From the NCBI RefSeq assembly GCF_004769405.1, contig NZ_RQES01000024.1:1-64000 (forward strand): a stretch of 64,000 nt of DNA, in the 5' to 3' direction. Both the position numbers and the translations under genes were made by a program. Source of the stretch: Leptospira selangorensis (lineage in GTDB: Bacteria; Spirochaetota; Leptospiria; Leptospirales; Leptospiraceae). Below, piece by piece: positions 27,415-36,571 of the stretch; within the stretch, counting starts at the first letter, position 1, and the number at the start of each line of letters is the position of its first letter. Under the pieces are notes generated by a model. The model was given only the letters and a program-made list of their open reading frames with translations, ran no database searches and was not told the origin of the DNA.

Positions 27415-27530
27415 ATAATGAAGAAGAAAAAATGATATTCTTCTTCGGACATGAGTCGAGACCGAAGTTTATAGACTATATTCTATTTTTATAATATTAA
27501 GGGGATGCGGTGTTTCGTGTGACTTGAGGA

Positions 27531-28163
27531 TCAGGAGCCGTTCTTTTTCCAGTCCAGGATCCCTTTGGATTCGAAATATTCCAAATCTTGGACATCATCT
27601 AAATCGGATAATACGGGAAGAAGTCCTACTTGTTTTCTGGCCCATTGTAGTTTTTCCAAACTTCTGGCAAAAACGGTTTCAGTGCTCCATTCTATTCCAT
27701 GAAAAAGTTCAGGAGTGTCCGACTTGAGTCCTACCAGATAATAACCCCCGTCTTTCGCAGGCCCTAAGACCACATCCTTATGATCCAAAATATGAAATGC
27801 TTCTTTCAGATGTAGCAGGTCCAACTCAGGACAATCACTTCCGATTAATATCGCAGGGCCGGAACCGTTCTGGAAACAATACAAGAATGCGTTTCTCATC
27901 TTCTCTCCTAGATCCTTTCCTTCTTGTTTGCGAATGAGTAATGGAGAATGTCCCCAACTTCCAAGATCGGATGGATTCGGAAGATATGAATCGAACCAAA
28001 GTACCTTAGGAACATCTAAGTCTTTGCAGGCATCTCTGGTTTTCTCGACCAGTGCCTGATATACTTCCAGTGCAGCTTCTTCTCCTACGTCCTTGGCTAA
28101 ACGTGTCTTCACTTTTCCCGGGACTGGATTTTTCAGAAATATATTCAAGATTGGACCTTTCAT
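27531..28163 (-). CDS. TIGR04282-family glycosyltransferase (DUF2064)
   Basis: 210 residues, a small GT-A-like nucleotidyl/glycosyl-transferase. The start region LNIFLKNPVPGKVKTRLAKDVG is the family hallmark; AILIGSDCPELDLLHLKEAF holds the metal-binding site and VVLGPAKDGGYYLVGL the second conserved block. The family is linked to arsenosugar biosynthesis in other bacteria, but no partner gene (such as ArsM) is nearby, so the role here is open. GGAGAC precedes the ATG at good distance. Confidence 0.85.
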   Translation of the reverse strand: MKGPILNIFLKNPVPGKVKTRLAKDVGEEAALEVYQALVEKTRDACKDLDVPKVLWFDSYLPNPSDLGSWGHSPLLIRKQEGKDLGEKMRNAFLYCFQNGSGPAILIGSDCPELDLLHLKEAFHILDHKDVVLGPAKDGGYYLVGLKSDTPELFHGIEWSTETVFARSLEKLQWARKQVGLLPVLSDLDDVQDLEYFESKGILDWKKNGS

Positions 28164-28331
28164 TTTTGTCTCCGGGATGTTATGATCTTAAGGCATCTAT
28201 TCCTTGGGGGACGTTTTTTCCAAGGATTTAGCGAAATAAAGCTATCTTTTGATACGATGGATTAATATTTAGAACAAGCTCTTTAATTTCAAAGCAATAT
28301 GAAAAAAATAAAGTCCCAATTGTTCATTATT

Positions 28332-28418
28332 CTATAAGAGCCTGTCCCAAAAGGTCCAGGCTCTTGAAGCCCGAGATTGATACTTGTCCATAACCTAAGT
28401 TTTGGGACGGACTATAAG
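28332..28418. mobile_element. 75-base MITE-like element with flanking direct repeat
   Basis: AGCCTGTCCCAAAA (28339-28352) and TTTTGGGACGGACT (28400-28413) are inverted repeats matching at 12 of 14 positions. They are flanked by ATAAG on both sides (28334-28338 and 28414-28418), as a 5-base target duplication would be. The ends look like those of bacterial insertion sequences. An internal hairpin AAGAGCCTG / CAGGCTCTT (28336-28344, 28357-28365) competes with pairing of the ends. The right edge touches the ribosome site of the next gene, so the alternative is a folded regulatory leader. Confidence 0.5.
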
Positions 28419-28427
28419 GAGATACTT

Positions 28428-28613
28428 ATGATCTTAAATCTAAAAAGAGGAATCCTACTTATTAGCTTAGGGATCATCCTGACTGGGTTAGTCGGGACTG
28501 CCTGTTCACCGGGAGGAAAGGATCCATTCATTCCTCTATTCAACCTAGGTTACCAATTGGAAAAAAGTAAAACGGGATTTTTTATCATCGTTCCAAAAGG
28601 AATTGCACAGTGA
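28428..28613 (+). CDS. small putative lipoprotein
   Basis: 61 residues from the ATG at 28428, which has AAGGAG 7 bases upstream; an in-frame start at 28377 lies within the MITE-like element. The N-terminus is a lipoprotein signal: LKRGILLISLGIILTGLVGTAC, lipidation at about Cys25. The mature peptide is only about 36 residues and ends in a hydrophobic FFIIVPKG. No family recognised. Its stop overlaps the start of the next gene (GTGA), so the two are co-translated. Confidence 0.65.
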   Translation: MILNLKRGILLISLGIILTGLVGTACSPGGKDPFIPLFNLGYQLEKSKTGFFIIVPKGIAQ

Positions 28614-29824
28614 AGCATGTATTTAAAAAGATTGGGCTGATCTTAGTTATATTTTTCGGGTTAAGCATAGGCTTTCGTTCCGATCGAGGACGAACTAGCA
28701 GCTTTCCTATATCATTAAAATTTAAACTTCTTCAAGAACCGCTGCATGCAACTGCAGACGACTGGGGATTTGTTCGTCAATCCGCCACTTGGGCGAGAGG
28801 GAATTCCCTCTTTATGGATGATATCATAGCCGGTATCCAAGCAAATCAACTGCTTACCGCTCTTGCCCATACTCAAATTGTGTCGGCAACTAATATTCCG
28901 ATGGGTGATGAGGGCGGAGTTTTTGATATTAAATTACGTTTGAAAGATAATACGAGCCCTGCTCCTTTTACTGTCCTTTCCTCTTCGGTTTTTGCCTCAC
29001 CAAAAGATTTTGATAATTGTTTTCAGCTGAAAGTAGCAGGAACAAACACTATAGCGCTTCAATTTTTCTGGGATAATGATCCAAGAGATCCCAATCAAGA
29101 CGGAGCTATCTTGTTTTATAATTTAAGCCTTCTTGCTCCAAATAAATGGACTGCTACTGCTATAATCGAAAGTTATGTGTATAGTCCGGATACTACAGAT
29201 CCAAAATACGATCCAAACATTATTCTTGTAGATCAAGGGTTAGTGCAAACTTACTCTTGGGCAGGGCCTTTGGGTACCGACACATTAGCCCAATCAGTAA
29301 AGTCAGGAAGAGTAATTTTAGAAGAAATGGATGGAGGCGCAGTATTTTGCTTTAAAACTGTTGTAAGCGTTAACGGAACCGCAGACTTTTCTTCCTTAAG
29401 TCCTCTGTTGCCAGCAAATAAAGCTTTCTGTAATACGGGAAATGCGGACGAGTATTATAAGCTGGCGTATAGTCAGGAACTCACAGGTAATTTAGAAGTA
29501 ATCGCTAAATCGGGTTGGGAAGAAGGAGGAGTTACTTCAGTTGCCCCAGCCGCAGATGATCAGATATGTAGTTACGGATCTATAAATTACGGAATCTTTG
29601 ATGTGAATGGATTTGTGAAAGATAAGATCGCATTAGTAAGTGTTCCTTCTTACGATCATATTAATGCTACACGAGTTTCCAAATTATACCAAAGGATCGG
29701 GACAACCGGAAAATCCGGAAGTGGTGATTTGCAAGGGGTAAAATGGGATGATTTAACGCAAGCGACGATCCAAGGATTGACCTCATCTGTCACTTTTAAA
29801 GATCTTTCAGGTTACGGATTTTAA
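28610..29824 (+). CDS. exported protein of unknown function
   Basis: 404 residues, start GTG overlapping the previous stop. The first 22 residues are a signal peptide (FKKIGLILVIFFGLSIGF). The mature part is beta-rich with many short aromatic turns, such as TADDWGFVRQSATWARGNSLF, FWDNDPRDPNQDGAILFYN and FSSLSPLLPANKAFCNT. It looks like a surface or secreted adhesin-like protein. I do not recognise the family. It is paired with a tiny lipoprotein and ends at a strong terminator. Confidence 0.75.
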   Translation: MKHVFKKIGLILVIFFGLSIGFRSDRGRTSSFPISLKFKLLQEPLHATADDWGFVRQSATWARGNSLFMDDIIAGIQANQLLTALAHTQIVSATNIPMGDEGGVFDIKLRLKDNTSPAPFTVLSSSVFASPKDFDNCFQLKVAGTNTIALQFFWDNDPRDPNQDGAILFYNLSLLAPNKWTATAIIESYVYSPDTTDPKYDPNIILVDQGLVQTYSWAGPLGTDTLAQSVKSGRVILEEMDGGAVFCFKTVVSVNGTADFSSLSPLLPANKAFCNTGNADEYYKLAYSQELTGNLEVIAKSGWEEGGVTSVAPAADDQICSYGSINYGIFDVNGFVKDKIALVSVPSYDHINATRVSKLYQRIGTTGKSGSGDLQGVKWDDLTQATIQGLTSSVTFKDLSGYGF

Positions 29825-29850
29825 TTTATTTTATCGTTTCAATCACTTTC

Positions 29851-29878
29851 AAAAACCCCCGATTTTCGGGGGTTTTTT
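29851..29878 (+). terminator. strong rho-independent terminator
   Basis: Arms AAAAACCCCCGA (29851-29862) and TCGGGGGTTTTT (29866-29877) with a TTT loop and a further T, directly after the exported protein gene. Confidence 0.9.
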
Positions 29879-29961
29879 ATTGCCTAGGGACAATTTATAT
29901 CTTATCTTACTTTTATAAACTTCGCCTAACTTAATTGAGGGGGCGTGAGAGGATTTGAAAA

Positions 29962-30453
29962 ATGAAACAGGGATCCGATATCAAATTTATTTATACTACA
30001 TATATAGCAGCGAGTCCTGAAAAAGTTTGGGAGGCATTGACCAGCTCAGAATATTCCCAAAAGTATTGGTTCGGAAGTAAGATTGAAGGGGATTGGAAGG
30101 TAGGAGGAGGGTTCCGATTTCTCGACCCTAACGGTGAACTTTTAGTAGTAGGTAAGATCCTAAAATGTGAAAGACCGTTTTTACTTTCTTATACCTGGGA
30201 ACTTCCTCCAGGTTTTAAATCCTTTCCGCCTGAAATAAAGGCAAGGTTGGAAAAATCAAAAGAGCCGACTCGTGTGACTTATTCTTTAAAACAAATGAAA
30301 GATCTTACAAGGCTTACACTTTTACATGAAGATCTTTTGCCGGAAGATTTTATAGAAAATCCGGACACCTTTGTGGGATTGAATAATGGTTGGCCCGCTA
30401 TTCTTTCCTCACTCAAAAGTTTACTTGAGACTGGAAAGGCACTGCAGTTTTAA
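29962..30453 (+). CDS. SRPBCC / AHSA1-like domain protein
   Basis: 163 residues, a START-like helix-grip fold. Typical strands are FIYTTYIAASPEKVWEALTSSEYSQKYWFGSKIEGDWKVGGGFRFLDPNGEL near the start and TRLTLLHEDLLPEDFI, ending in NNGWPAILSSLKSLLETG, the closing helix of the family. It binds a hydrophobic ligand or a client protein. AGAGG precedes the start. It converges on the PhyH gene with a gap of 5 bases. Confidence 0.85.
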   Translation: MKQGSDIKFIYTTYIAASPEKVWEALTSSEYSQKYWFGSKIEGDWKVGGGFRFLDPNGELLVVGKILKCERPFLLSYTWELPPGFKSFPPEIKARLEKSKEPTRVTYSLKQMKDLTRLTLLHEDLLPEDFIENPDTFVGLNNGWPAILSSLKSLLETGKALQF

Positions 30454-30458
30454 AAATT

Positions 30459-31229
30459 TCAATCTTCTGATTGTTCGAAAATTTCAGGGTTTTCCAATTT
30501 GGAAAGAATAGACTCATCCGGAAATTGCCGGAACATTTTTGAATTGGATTTTTTGTCCGGAAAATTCGTATAAAGAATATCTAATGAATGTCTGTTTTGA
30601 CCGTAGATTCCTCTATGAATCAGATGAGCGGAGAATACTAACAGATCTCCCGGATTCTGAGAAACTAAAACCGAGCCGGGTAGGTCTTCGTAATTTTTAT
30701 GACCGTTTTTTTCTAAGCGGACATCGTATTCTTCTTCGCTGTCCCATCTTGTATGAGAACCTGGGATAAATTCTAAGCCTGGATCGGAATAGAATGGGAT
30801 CCTAAAATGGAATACTTTTGTGGACTTCAGGATATTTTTCTGCTCTTCTTCCGGAACTCCTAAGTATTGAAGATCCCTATGCCAATAGTTCCTTTTGTCG
30901 GGCGACTTTGGATTAAAGAATAACTGAGTGTTTAGAAAATAAGTCCTTTCTTGTATTATACTTTTTGCAAATTCTACAAGTTTACCTTCTGAAATGAAGC
31001 GGAAAAGTGAAAGTCTATCCGAATTGTCCGTGCAGAACTCGGGACTAGTCAAGTAGGCGCTGTTAACGGAGGATTCGTCGGGGAATCTGGTCTTCCATTT
31101 TGAATTTGCATCCAGCAGAATTTTCCGGACGTTCTCCAGTTCTTCTGGGCTAAAAAAATTCGGATAAAGAAAATAACCGTTTTCTGTGAGAGATTCGTTT
31201 CCGAAGGAAACGGTTTTGTTGGGATCCAT
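30459..31229 (-). CDS. phytanoyl-CoA dioxygenase (PhyH) family protein
   Basis: 256 residues of the Fe(II)/2-oxoglutarate family. Ligands: His and Asp in NYWHRDLQYLG, distal His in FSAHLIHRGIYGQNRH, with an Arg or His just after for 2-oxoglutarate. LEFIPGSHTRW between them is a PhyH hallmark. Substrate unknown; members hydroxylate fatty acyl, halogenated or small metabolite substrates. Single gene. The start ATG has no clear ribosome site. Confidence 0.85.
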   Translation of the reverse strand: MDPNKTVSFGNESLTENGYFLYPNFFSPEELENVRKILLDANSKWKTRFPDESSVNSAYLTSPEFCTDNSDRLSLFRFISEGKLVEFAKSIIQERTYFLNTQLFFNPKSPDKRNYWHRDLQYLGVPEEEQKNILKSTKVFHFRIPFYSDPGLEFIPGSHTRWDSEEEYDVRLEKNGHKNYEDLPGSVLVSQNPGDLLVFSAHLIHRGIYGQNRHSLDILYTNFPDKKSNSKMFRQFPDESILSKLENPEIFEQSED

Positions 31230-31292
31230 ATTCGCAAAACTTCTCCGCTAGAAATGATTTATATCCAAGCGGAGAAGTGGAAGATATGCCGA

Positions 31293-32627
31293 TTAAGCGG
31301 CTTTGCTACGGATTTCTTTTACCGGATCTATATCCTTCCATTCTGCAAATAAATGTCTCTGAGACAAGAACCATGCGAGAGAAAGTGCTCCGAATCCAGC
31401 TGCGATAAATGCAGTCCCTGAGGAAACTCCCAAAAGGAAAGCAGTTCCTACCAAGAAAGCGATGCGGATCGGTTCCAGGTATAATGTCCAACGTTTCAGA
31501 TCTAAAATACCTCCTACAGTTGTTAAGGAGAATATACTGAAGAAGAAGATCAGATAGAGTAATCCTGTCGGAATAGAATTCACTTTTACGAGCATTGAGA
31601 ATGTTCCGACCAATGTAAGAACAAACCAGGTTACTGCGTATGCGGTTAAACTTTTAGAAAGAGATACATCATATTTTTTGAATGTTTTCTCATCCACTTC
31701 GGGAATAGGATATTGTCCTCCTAATTCCTGAGGTCTCCATCCTGGCATTGCTAAGAATGCTTTTATCTTATCAATAAAACGAGGGCTTTGTTTTGCTTGT
31801 TCCCACATTTCTATCCAATAATGAATATTTGCCCATAATGGATTAAAACTGCGGAGAGGTTTGACTGTTCCATAAACAGGAGTTTCTTCTTCTGCTTGGA
31901 AAGTTCCGAACCATCTGTCAAAAACGATCAGTGTTCCACCATGGTTTCTGTCGATATATTTAGGATTGATACCGTGGTGAACTCTATGGTGAGAAGGCGT
32001 ATTGAATATTGCCTCGAACCATTTAGGGAATTTATCTATCGCTTTTGTATGGATCCAGAATTGATAGATCAAATTTAATTGTCCGTTCAGCACCATTACG
32101 ATAGGAGAAAATCCTAATATTGCCAAAGGAATATAGAAGATCCAAGTGAATAATCCATGAAAGCTTGCCTGACGTAATGCAACAGTGAGATTATATTCTT
32201 CACTTTGGTGATGAACCACATGTCCAGCCCAAAGAAAATTAACCTCATGACTCAATCTATGCAACCAATAGTAAGCTAGATCATAAAGTACGAAACAACT
32301 GATCCAAACCGCTATTACGATTGTCCAAGCCCAAGTAGAAGCGGAAAGTCCTAATACTTCGGAAGAAGGCATCCAAGAAACTGGTTCACTTGGCCAAGAA
32401 GGAAGATTGAATATTCTCCAATTCTCATATACCCAAAGATATGCGAAGAATGTGATCGTCTTAAAAATGATCCCGAAAATTTGACTGGAAATACCAGTAC
32501 TCAGATCGTTGATGGAATCGTTCAGACGATAAAGTTTTCTTTTATGATACCAGGAGAATGCGAGCTCTAACCCGATCAGCAAAAAGAAGAATGGAATTGC
32601 GATTGTGATAAGATTTATTTTTTCCAT
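31293..32627 (-). CDS. sterol desaturase / fatty acid hydroxylase family protein
   Basis: 444 residues, a multi-pass di-iron membrane enzyme. The three histidine clusters are YWLHRLSHE, WAGHVVHHQSEEYN and HRVHHGINPKYIDRNHGG, in the order of the fatty acid hydroxylase superfamily. About six helices precede and surround them, and a C-terminal extension of several more helices (residues about 320-420) goes beyond the usual domain. Substrate likely a membrane lipid; alkylglycerol monooxygenase-like enzymes share this form. Single gene. Confidence 0.88.
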   Translation of the reverse strand: MEKINLITIAIPFFFLLIGLELAFSWYHKRKLYRLNDSINDLSTGISSQIFGIIFKTITFFAYLWVYENWRIFNLPSWPSEPVSWMPSSEVLGLSASTWAWTIVIAVWISCFVLYDLAYYWLHRLSHEVNFLWAGHVVHHQSEEYNLTVALRQASFHGLFTWIFYIPLAILGFSPIVMVLNGQLNLIYQFWIHTKAIDKFPKWFEAIFNTPSHHRVHHGINPKYIDRNHGGTLIVFDRWFGTFQAEEETPVYGTVKPLRSFNPLWANIHYWIEMWEQAKQSPRFIDKIKAFLAMPGWRPQELGGQYPIPEVDEKTFKKYDVSLSKSLTAYAVTWFVLTLVGTFSMLVKVNSIPTGLLYLIFFFSIFSLTTVGGILDLKRWTLYLEPIRIAFLVGTAFLLGVSSGTAFIAAGFGALSLAWFLSQRHLFAEWKDIDPVKEIRSKAA

Positions 32628-32795
32628 AATACAAGCCGGTAACCTCTATCATTCCTCGTTGAGTAACTAGGTCAATCCAAAACTAAAGCAGACTCCAAAT
32701 CGAAAATTCTTTACCTATCAATTGTGTGAAAAAAACTAACTCGTTCGTGGTATGCAGGTTGACTAAATCGGAATCGATGTCGTAGTTCCTACCTT

Positions 32796-33857
32796 ATGGC
32801 AGTTTCAAAATGGATGATTTATGGAGCGAACGGTTACACAGGAGAACTCATCGCAAGAAGAGCAGTGTCTCGAGGATTAAAACCTGTACTCGCAGGAAGA
32901 AGTAGAGACAAAATAGAAGAGCTCGCAAACGAACTGCGTTTAGAATATAAAATTTTCGACTTAAACAATCCGAACGAGGTCGGTTCGAATATCCAAGGAT
33001 TCCAACTCGTACTTCATTGCGCAGGACCGTTCATCCAAACTTCTGTGCCAATGGCAAAGGCATGTATTTCTAAAAAGGTCCATTATCTGGATATCACCGG
33101 AGAAATTCCAGTGTATGAATCTTTACAATCTTTAGGAGAAGAAGCGGAGAAGGCAGGAGTTCTTCTTTTGCCCGGGGTCGGTTTTGATATTGTTCCAACC
33201 GATTGTTTAGCCGCTTCTTTGAAAGAGTCACTTTCTAAACCTAAGTTTTTGGAACTTGCATTTGTGGGATTGAGTGAAGTTTCACCAGGTACTATGAAAA
33301 GTGCACTCGCTCAATTGCCTTACGGCTCCAAGATTAGAAGGGACGGTGAGATGGTTGGAGTTCCACATCTGAGTAGATCAAGGGAAGTTGCTGCCGGTGG
33401 GAAAACATATAAGGTATATGGAATTCCTTGGGGAGATGTATTTACCGCTTATATTTCTACCGGTATTCCAAATATAGATGTGTATACCGATATTCCTTCG
33501 GGACAAGTAAACGCGTTACGCTATTTTAAACCGATCATTTCTTTATTAAAAATTCCTTTTGTATTAAAAGGAGTCCAGGCATTGGTAGGAAAAACGATCA
33601 AAGGCCCGGGAGAAAGAACGAGAACCTTAGTCAAAACAACCGTATGGGGAGAAGTTCGATCGGAAGAAGGAAAAAGATCCACCAAAGTTTTAGAATGTAA
33701 AGAAGGTTATGAATTCACGGTGGAGTCATCTCTCGCCGCAGTTGCTAAGGTGCTTTCAGGAAAAGGGGGAAAAGGATTTAAGACCCCGAGCCTTGCATTT
33801 GGTTCCGAATTCGTTTTAGAAATTCCGGGATCTAAATGGAAAGATATTTCAAATTGA
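32796..33857 (+). CDS. saccharopine dehydrogenase-like trans-acting enoyl reductase
   Basis: 353 residues. The N-terminal Rossmann motif is WMIYGANGYTGELIARRAV, followed by LVLHCAGPF and the central CISKKVHYLDITGEIPVYE typical of this NAD(P)-binding family. Mycobacterial relatives are trans-acting enoyl reductases for complex lipids; others are uncharacterised. With no polyketide synthase nearby the lipid role is inference. The ATG is at 32796, divergent from the sterol desaturase gene. Confidence 0.85.
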   Translation: MAVSKWMIYGANGYTGELIARRAVSRGLKPVLAGRSRDKIEELANELRLEYKIFDLNNPNEVGSNIQGFQLVLHCAGPFIQTSVPMAKACISKKVHYLDITGEIPVYESLQSLGEEAEKAGVLLLPGVGFDIVPTDCLAASLKESLSKPKFLELAFVGLSEVSPGTMKSALAQLPYGSKIRRDGEMVGVPHLSRSREVAAGGKTYKVYGIPWGDVFTAYISTGIPNIDVYTDIPSGQVNALRYFKPIISLLKIPFVLKGVQALVGKTIKGPGERTRTLVKTTVWGEVRSEEGKRSTKVLECKEGYEFTVESSLAAVAKVLSGKGGKGFKTPSLAFGSEFVLEIPGSKWKDISN

Positions 33858-33935
33858 ATAGAAGTCTTCATATTTCGATTTAGAATTTATTCTTTACAAT
33901 CTTCTTCCTACTTTTAGGTTATAAAGCTGCCGATC

Positions 33936-34610
33936 ATGTCTTATTTTCGTTCGTCCGTATTTTCGTTTTTTATAATATTTCTTTCTACTTGCACTTCTAT
34001 CAAGGTGCATATTCCCAAAACTCTTTCAGGTGCTCACGAGATCCAAGAACATTGGATGGAGGTGAGGTCTGGGGCTCCGGATTACGATTCCAAGGATCCG
34101 GATTTCGAGGTCGAATTTCCGGACGAAGATCCTTCTTGTTTTGTATATTATCAGGATGGATTCACTTCTTGGACAGGATGGGGAAAAAATTACGAGAATT
34201 TATACGGACCAATTTCCAAACTGATCCGAAAGGAATTGAGCGATCATAAAGAAGAATATCCGGGAAAACATAAAATCATAATCCAAAAGTTCAGATTAGA
34301 ATCGATAGATTATTGGGCTTACAATCAAGTGAATGTGGAAATGGAGGCTGATATTATTTCTTCCGGAAAAAGTTGGCATTACCAATTCAAAGACGGGATA
34401 GAATCCAGCGCCACAGATATGATGGCGGCCATTGCAACGGCTCCTCTTTTACTTGGATGGATCATTCATCTTCCTTACTTAGGACATAGAGGAAATAGAG
34501 AAGATCAACTAAACCAAATGGGCAGAGTGGCTCTTTTGGATTTTATGGATGAGATCAAAAAACATTCTATTACTGCTAAGCGGCTCCCGAACAAAAAAGG
34601 AAACAAGTAA
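33936..34610 (+). CDS. putative lipoprotein, hypothetical
   Basis: 224 residues, with a lipoprotein signal SSVFSFFIIFLSTC (Cys19). The mature part is acidic and aromatic (GAPDYDSKDPDFEVEFPDED, then FTSWTGWGKNYENLYGPI) with one hydrophobic segment near the end (MMAAIATAPLLLGWIIHLPYL). No family recognised. It is followed, after one base, by a second lipoprotein gene, suggesting an operon. Confidence 0.7.
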   Translation: MSYFRSSVFSFFIIFLSTCTSIKVHIPKTLSGAHEIQEHWMEVRSGAPDYDSKDPDFEVEFPDEDPSCFVYYQDGFTSWTGWGKNYENLYGPISKLIRKELSDHKEEYPGKHKIIIQKFRLESIDYWAYNQVNVEMEADIISSGKSWHYQFKDGIESSATDMMAAIATAPLLLGWIIHLPYLGHRGNREDQLNQMGRVALLDFMDEIKKHSITAKRLPNKKGNK

Positions 34611-34611
34611 G

Positions 34612-35517
34612 ATGAAACAGAAAATTCTAATATTCTTACTTGCTTGTTCGACTTTTCAATCCTGTTATTATTCTACTGAAAAAAGATACACTGTTGCCCA
34701 GCCGTTTCAACCGAATGATGAAATGTATTTTGATGAGGAAAATCCTCAGTTCGAAGAGGGAAAACCTTATTCAGTTATAGATTTTATAGGAAGTTGGATC
34801 TGGATCGAAAGTTTAATCGGAAAAGTGATGATCTGGGACCGAAGGATGCAAAATCACCAGCTATCTTTCGAAACCAAAAAGTATCTGATGGATTATATCC
34901 GAGATAATAATCTGAAAGATGTTAAAGTCCGTTTTAATCAGTATTCTCCTGGAAATGATTTCAGAAGACTTTGGGATTCTAAAACGGTAAATCCGATTCT
35001 AAAATGGACCATAGGCTTGTTCGCCTACGTGATGAATGATGTACTTTTAGTGGGTCGTATTTTCGGTGGGGACCATTATAATCCATATTCAAATACAATC
35101 CATGTGTATTCGGATATTCCTGCAGTCGTAATACATGAAGGCGGACACTCCAAAGACTTTGCTCAAAGAGAATATCGTTCTTTGTATGCGTTAGGATATG
35201 CGGTTCCTATACTTGGGGCCTTCTACCCTGAGGCTAGAGCCTCGGATGATGCGATTAGATACTTCAGATATCGTTGTGACAAAACGGAAGAAATGACAGC
35301 ATATCGCACATTATATCCGGCTTACGGCTCTTATGTGGGGGGCGGGATCTCCGACTTACTTCCAACTTCTCCTTATACAGTTTTATTTACTTACTCACTT
35401 ATTGCAACCGCGGCCGCCACGGGTCATGTGGTAGGTTATGTTCGACAAAAACAAGTGGAGAAGGAATGGATTCCGAAAGAATGCCAGATCGCGGCAGAGT
35501 TAGAGAAGAAGAAGTAG
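34612..35517 (+). CDS. putative lipoprotein, hypothetical
   Basis: 301 residues from the ATG at 34612, one base after the previous stop; a longer frame from 34549 overlaps the upstream gene and is unlikely. Lipoprotein signal: ILIFLLACSTFQSC. The mature protein has three hydrophobic stretches, including FTYSLIATAAATGHVVGYV near the C-terminus. VIHEGGHSKDF contains a histidine pair like an HExxH-related metal site (HEGGH), so a zinc-dependent peptidase-like activity is conceivable but unproven. It forms a probable two-gene operon with the preceding lipoprotein gene. Confidence 0.7.
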   Translation: MKQKILIFLLACSTFQSCYYSTEKRYTVAQPFQPNDEMYFDEENPQFEEGKPYSVIDFIGSWIWIESLIGKVMIWDRRMQNHQLSFETKKYLMDYIRDNNLKDVKVRFNQYSPGNDFRRLWDSKTVNPILKWTIGLFAYVMNDVLLVGRIFGGDHYNPYSNTIHVYSDIPAVVIHEGGHSKDFAQREYRSLYALGYAVPILGAFYPEARASDDAIRYFRYRCDKTEEMTAYRTLYPAYGSYVGGGISDLLPTSPYTVLFTYSLIATAAATGHVVGYVRQKQVEKEWIPKECQIAAELEKKK

Positions 35518-35519
35518 GG

Positions 35520-35553
35520 GATGGCGCGGAGATTATCATGCAACCGCGCAATC
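35520..35553. repeat. GC-rich inverted repeat at the edge of the accessory island
   Basis: GATGGCGCGG (35520-35529) and CCGCGCAATC (35544-35553), 9 of 10 pairs, 14-base loop, set in AT-rich surroundings. It marks the switch from plus-strand core genes to the minus-strand island genes. There is no T-tract. It may be a remnant recombination site. Confidence 0.4.
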
Positions 35554-35561
35554 GAAAACTG

Positions 35562-36074
35562 CTAATACGTTAAATTGAATAATTTTGCACTTTCTAATTT
35601 AAAATTTCCCAGAAGCTCTCGCCCGGATTCCTCTAATTCAAAATATAAAACTCCATTATCACCGATTAACTTAAGTTGAAGTGAGTGGGAATTATAAATT
35701 AAGCTGAATAAGTCTTTGTCTGCTTTCAATGACATTCGCTCGGTAATTCTACCGGATCTTGCGTAGCCATGATACCTTGTGCTTTTATCCAAAACTAGTA
35801 ATTCCTTTTCAACTCCGTCTATGAGAATGACCAATCTTTTGCCAATGATTAAGTTTTGACCTTCATAGAGGAAATTAAATTTAAACATATGGTCTTGATC
35901 TTTTTTAAGGATCGCTAAATTTAGTTCTGCTCCATCTGTTAAGTTAATATCAACATCCAATTTATTTGACTGAGGGAAATACTCGATTTTATTAATATAT
36001 TTATTCTGGATTGCTAAACAATTTAGCAATGGAAGGATGAGGAGGATTAGGAGTTTTATTTTGACAGGTTTCAT
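35562..36074 (-). CDS. putative lipoprotein, hypothetical
   Basis: 170 residues, lipoprotein signal KIKLLILLILPLLNC (about Cys19). The mature part is beta-rich and AT-biased in its codons (NKLDVDINLTDGAELNLAIL, then RLVILIDGVEKELLVLDKS). No family recognised. It follows an SH3-like secreted protein gene by 14 bases on the same strand. Both belong to an AT-rich minus-strand island unlike the flanking plus-strand genes. Confidence 0.65.
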   Translation of the reverse strand: MKPVKIKLLILLILPLLNCLAIQNKYINKIEYFPQSNKLDVDINLTDGAELNLAILKKDQDHMFKFNFLYEGQNLIIGKRLVILIDGVEKELLVLDKSTRYHGYARSGRITERMSLKADKDLFSLIYNSHSLQLKLIGDNGVLYFELEESGRELLGNFKLESAKLFNLTY

Positions 36075-36088
36075 ATGTTAGTAACACC

Positions 36089-36490
36089 CTAGCGATTATA
36101 TATTGCTAGCCAATCTGCTTGATCATCCGATTTGAACGGTAATTCGTCACCATGATATAATGATGGGAAAGTAAATGCGATTTTTGGTATACATTTTATC
36201 AATCCGCTAAATATCCAACCATCGGAAACTTTTACCCAGTTTCCTGAGATTAAATTGTTTCTTATTTCTACCTTAGATATTTCAGACGTATTGTAATCCT
36301 CTATGTAAATTAAAGAGGACTGTTCTATTTTGCGAACTATCTTTCCATTTTGACTCGGAATAGATCTGACTAATACATTTGGATAAATAGTAAAACAAGA
36401 ATCTTTTGTTTCTAAACTTAGAAGATCTTCAGTAAATAAGAATGTTAGGCAAAATAGAAGGAAGAGATTCTTCATTTTTTGAATTTTCAT
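36089..36490 (-). CDS. secreted SH3-like domain protein
   Basis: 133 residues. Signal peptide MKIQKMKNLFLLFCLTFLF to about residue 25; an alternative start five codons later works equally. The rest reads as a bacterial SH3 domain: TIYPNVLVRSIPSQNGKIVRKIEQSSLIYIEDY, then NWVKVSDGWIFSGLIKC. Such domains bind peptidoglycan or proteins. It is AT-rich and probably co-transcribed with the following lipoprotein gene. Confidence 0.65.
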   Translation of the reverse strand: MKIQKMKNLFLLFCLTFLFTEDLLSLETKDSCFTIYPNVLVRSIPSQNGKIVRKIEQSSLIYIEDYNTSEISKVEIRNNLISGNWVKVSDGWIFSGLIKCIPKIAFTFPSLYHGDELPFKSDDQADWLAIYNR

Positions 36491-36571
36491 AAGTCTTTTT
36501 ATCTTATTTCTTGGTGAAAGCCGAGAGCTTTAAGCTCGCTATTAAAGCCTTACATAGTATATCGAATAAAA

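Noticed and set aside
27420..27446. GAAGAAG/CTTCTTC hairpin as a terminator
   Set aside because: No T-tract after the stem on either strand and no gene ending nearby in the right direction.
35520..35553. GC-rich inverted repeat as a terminator of the lipoprotein operon
   Set aside because: No T-tract on either strand; listed as a repeat at the island edge instead.
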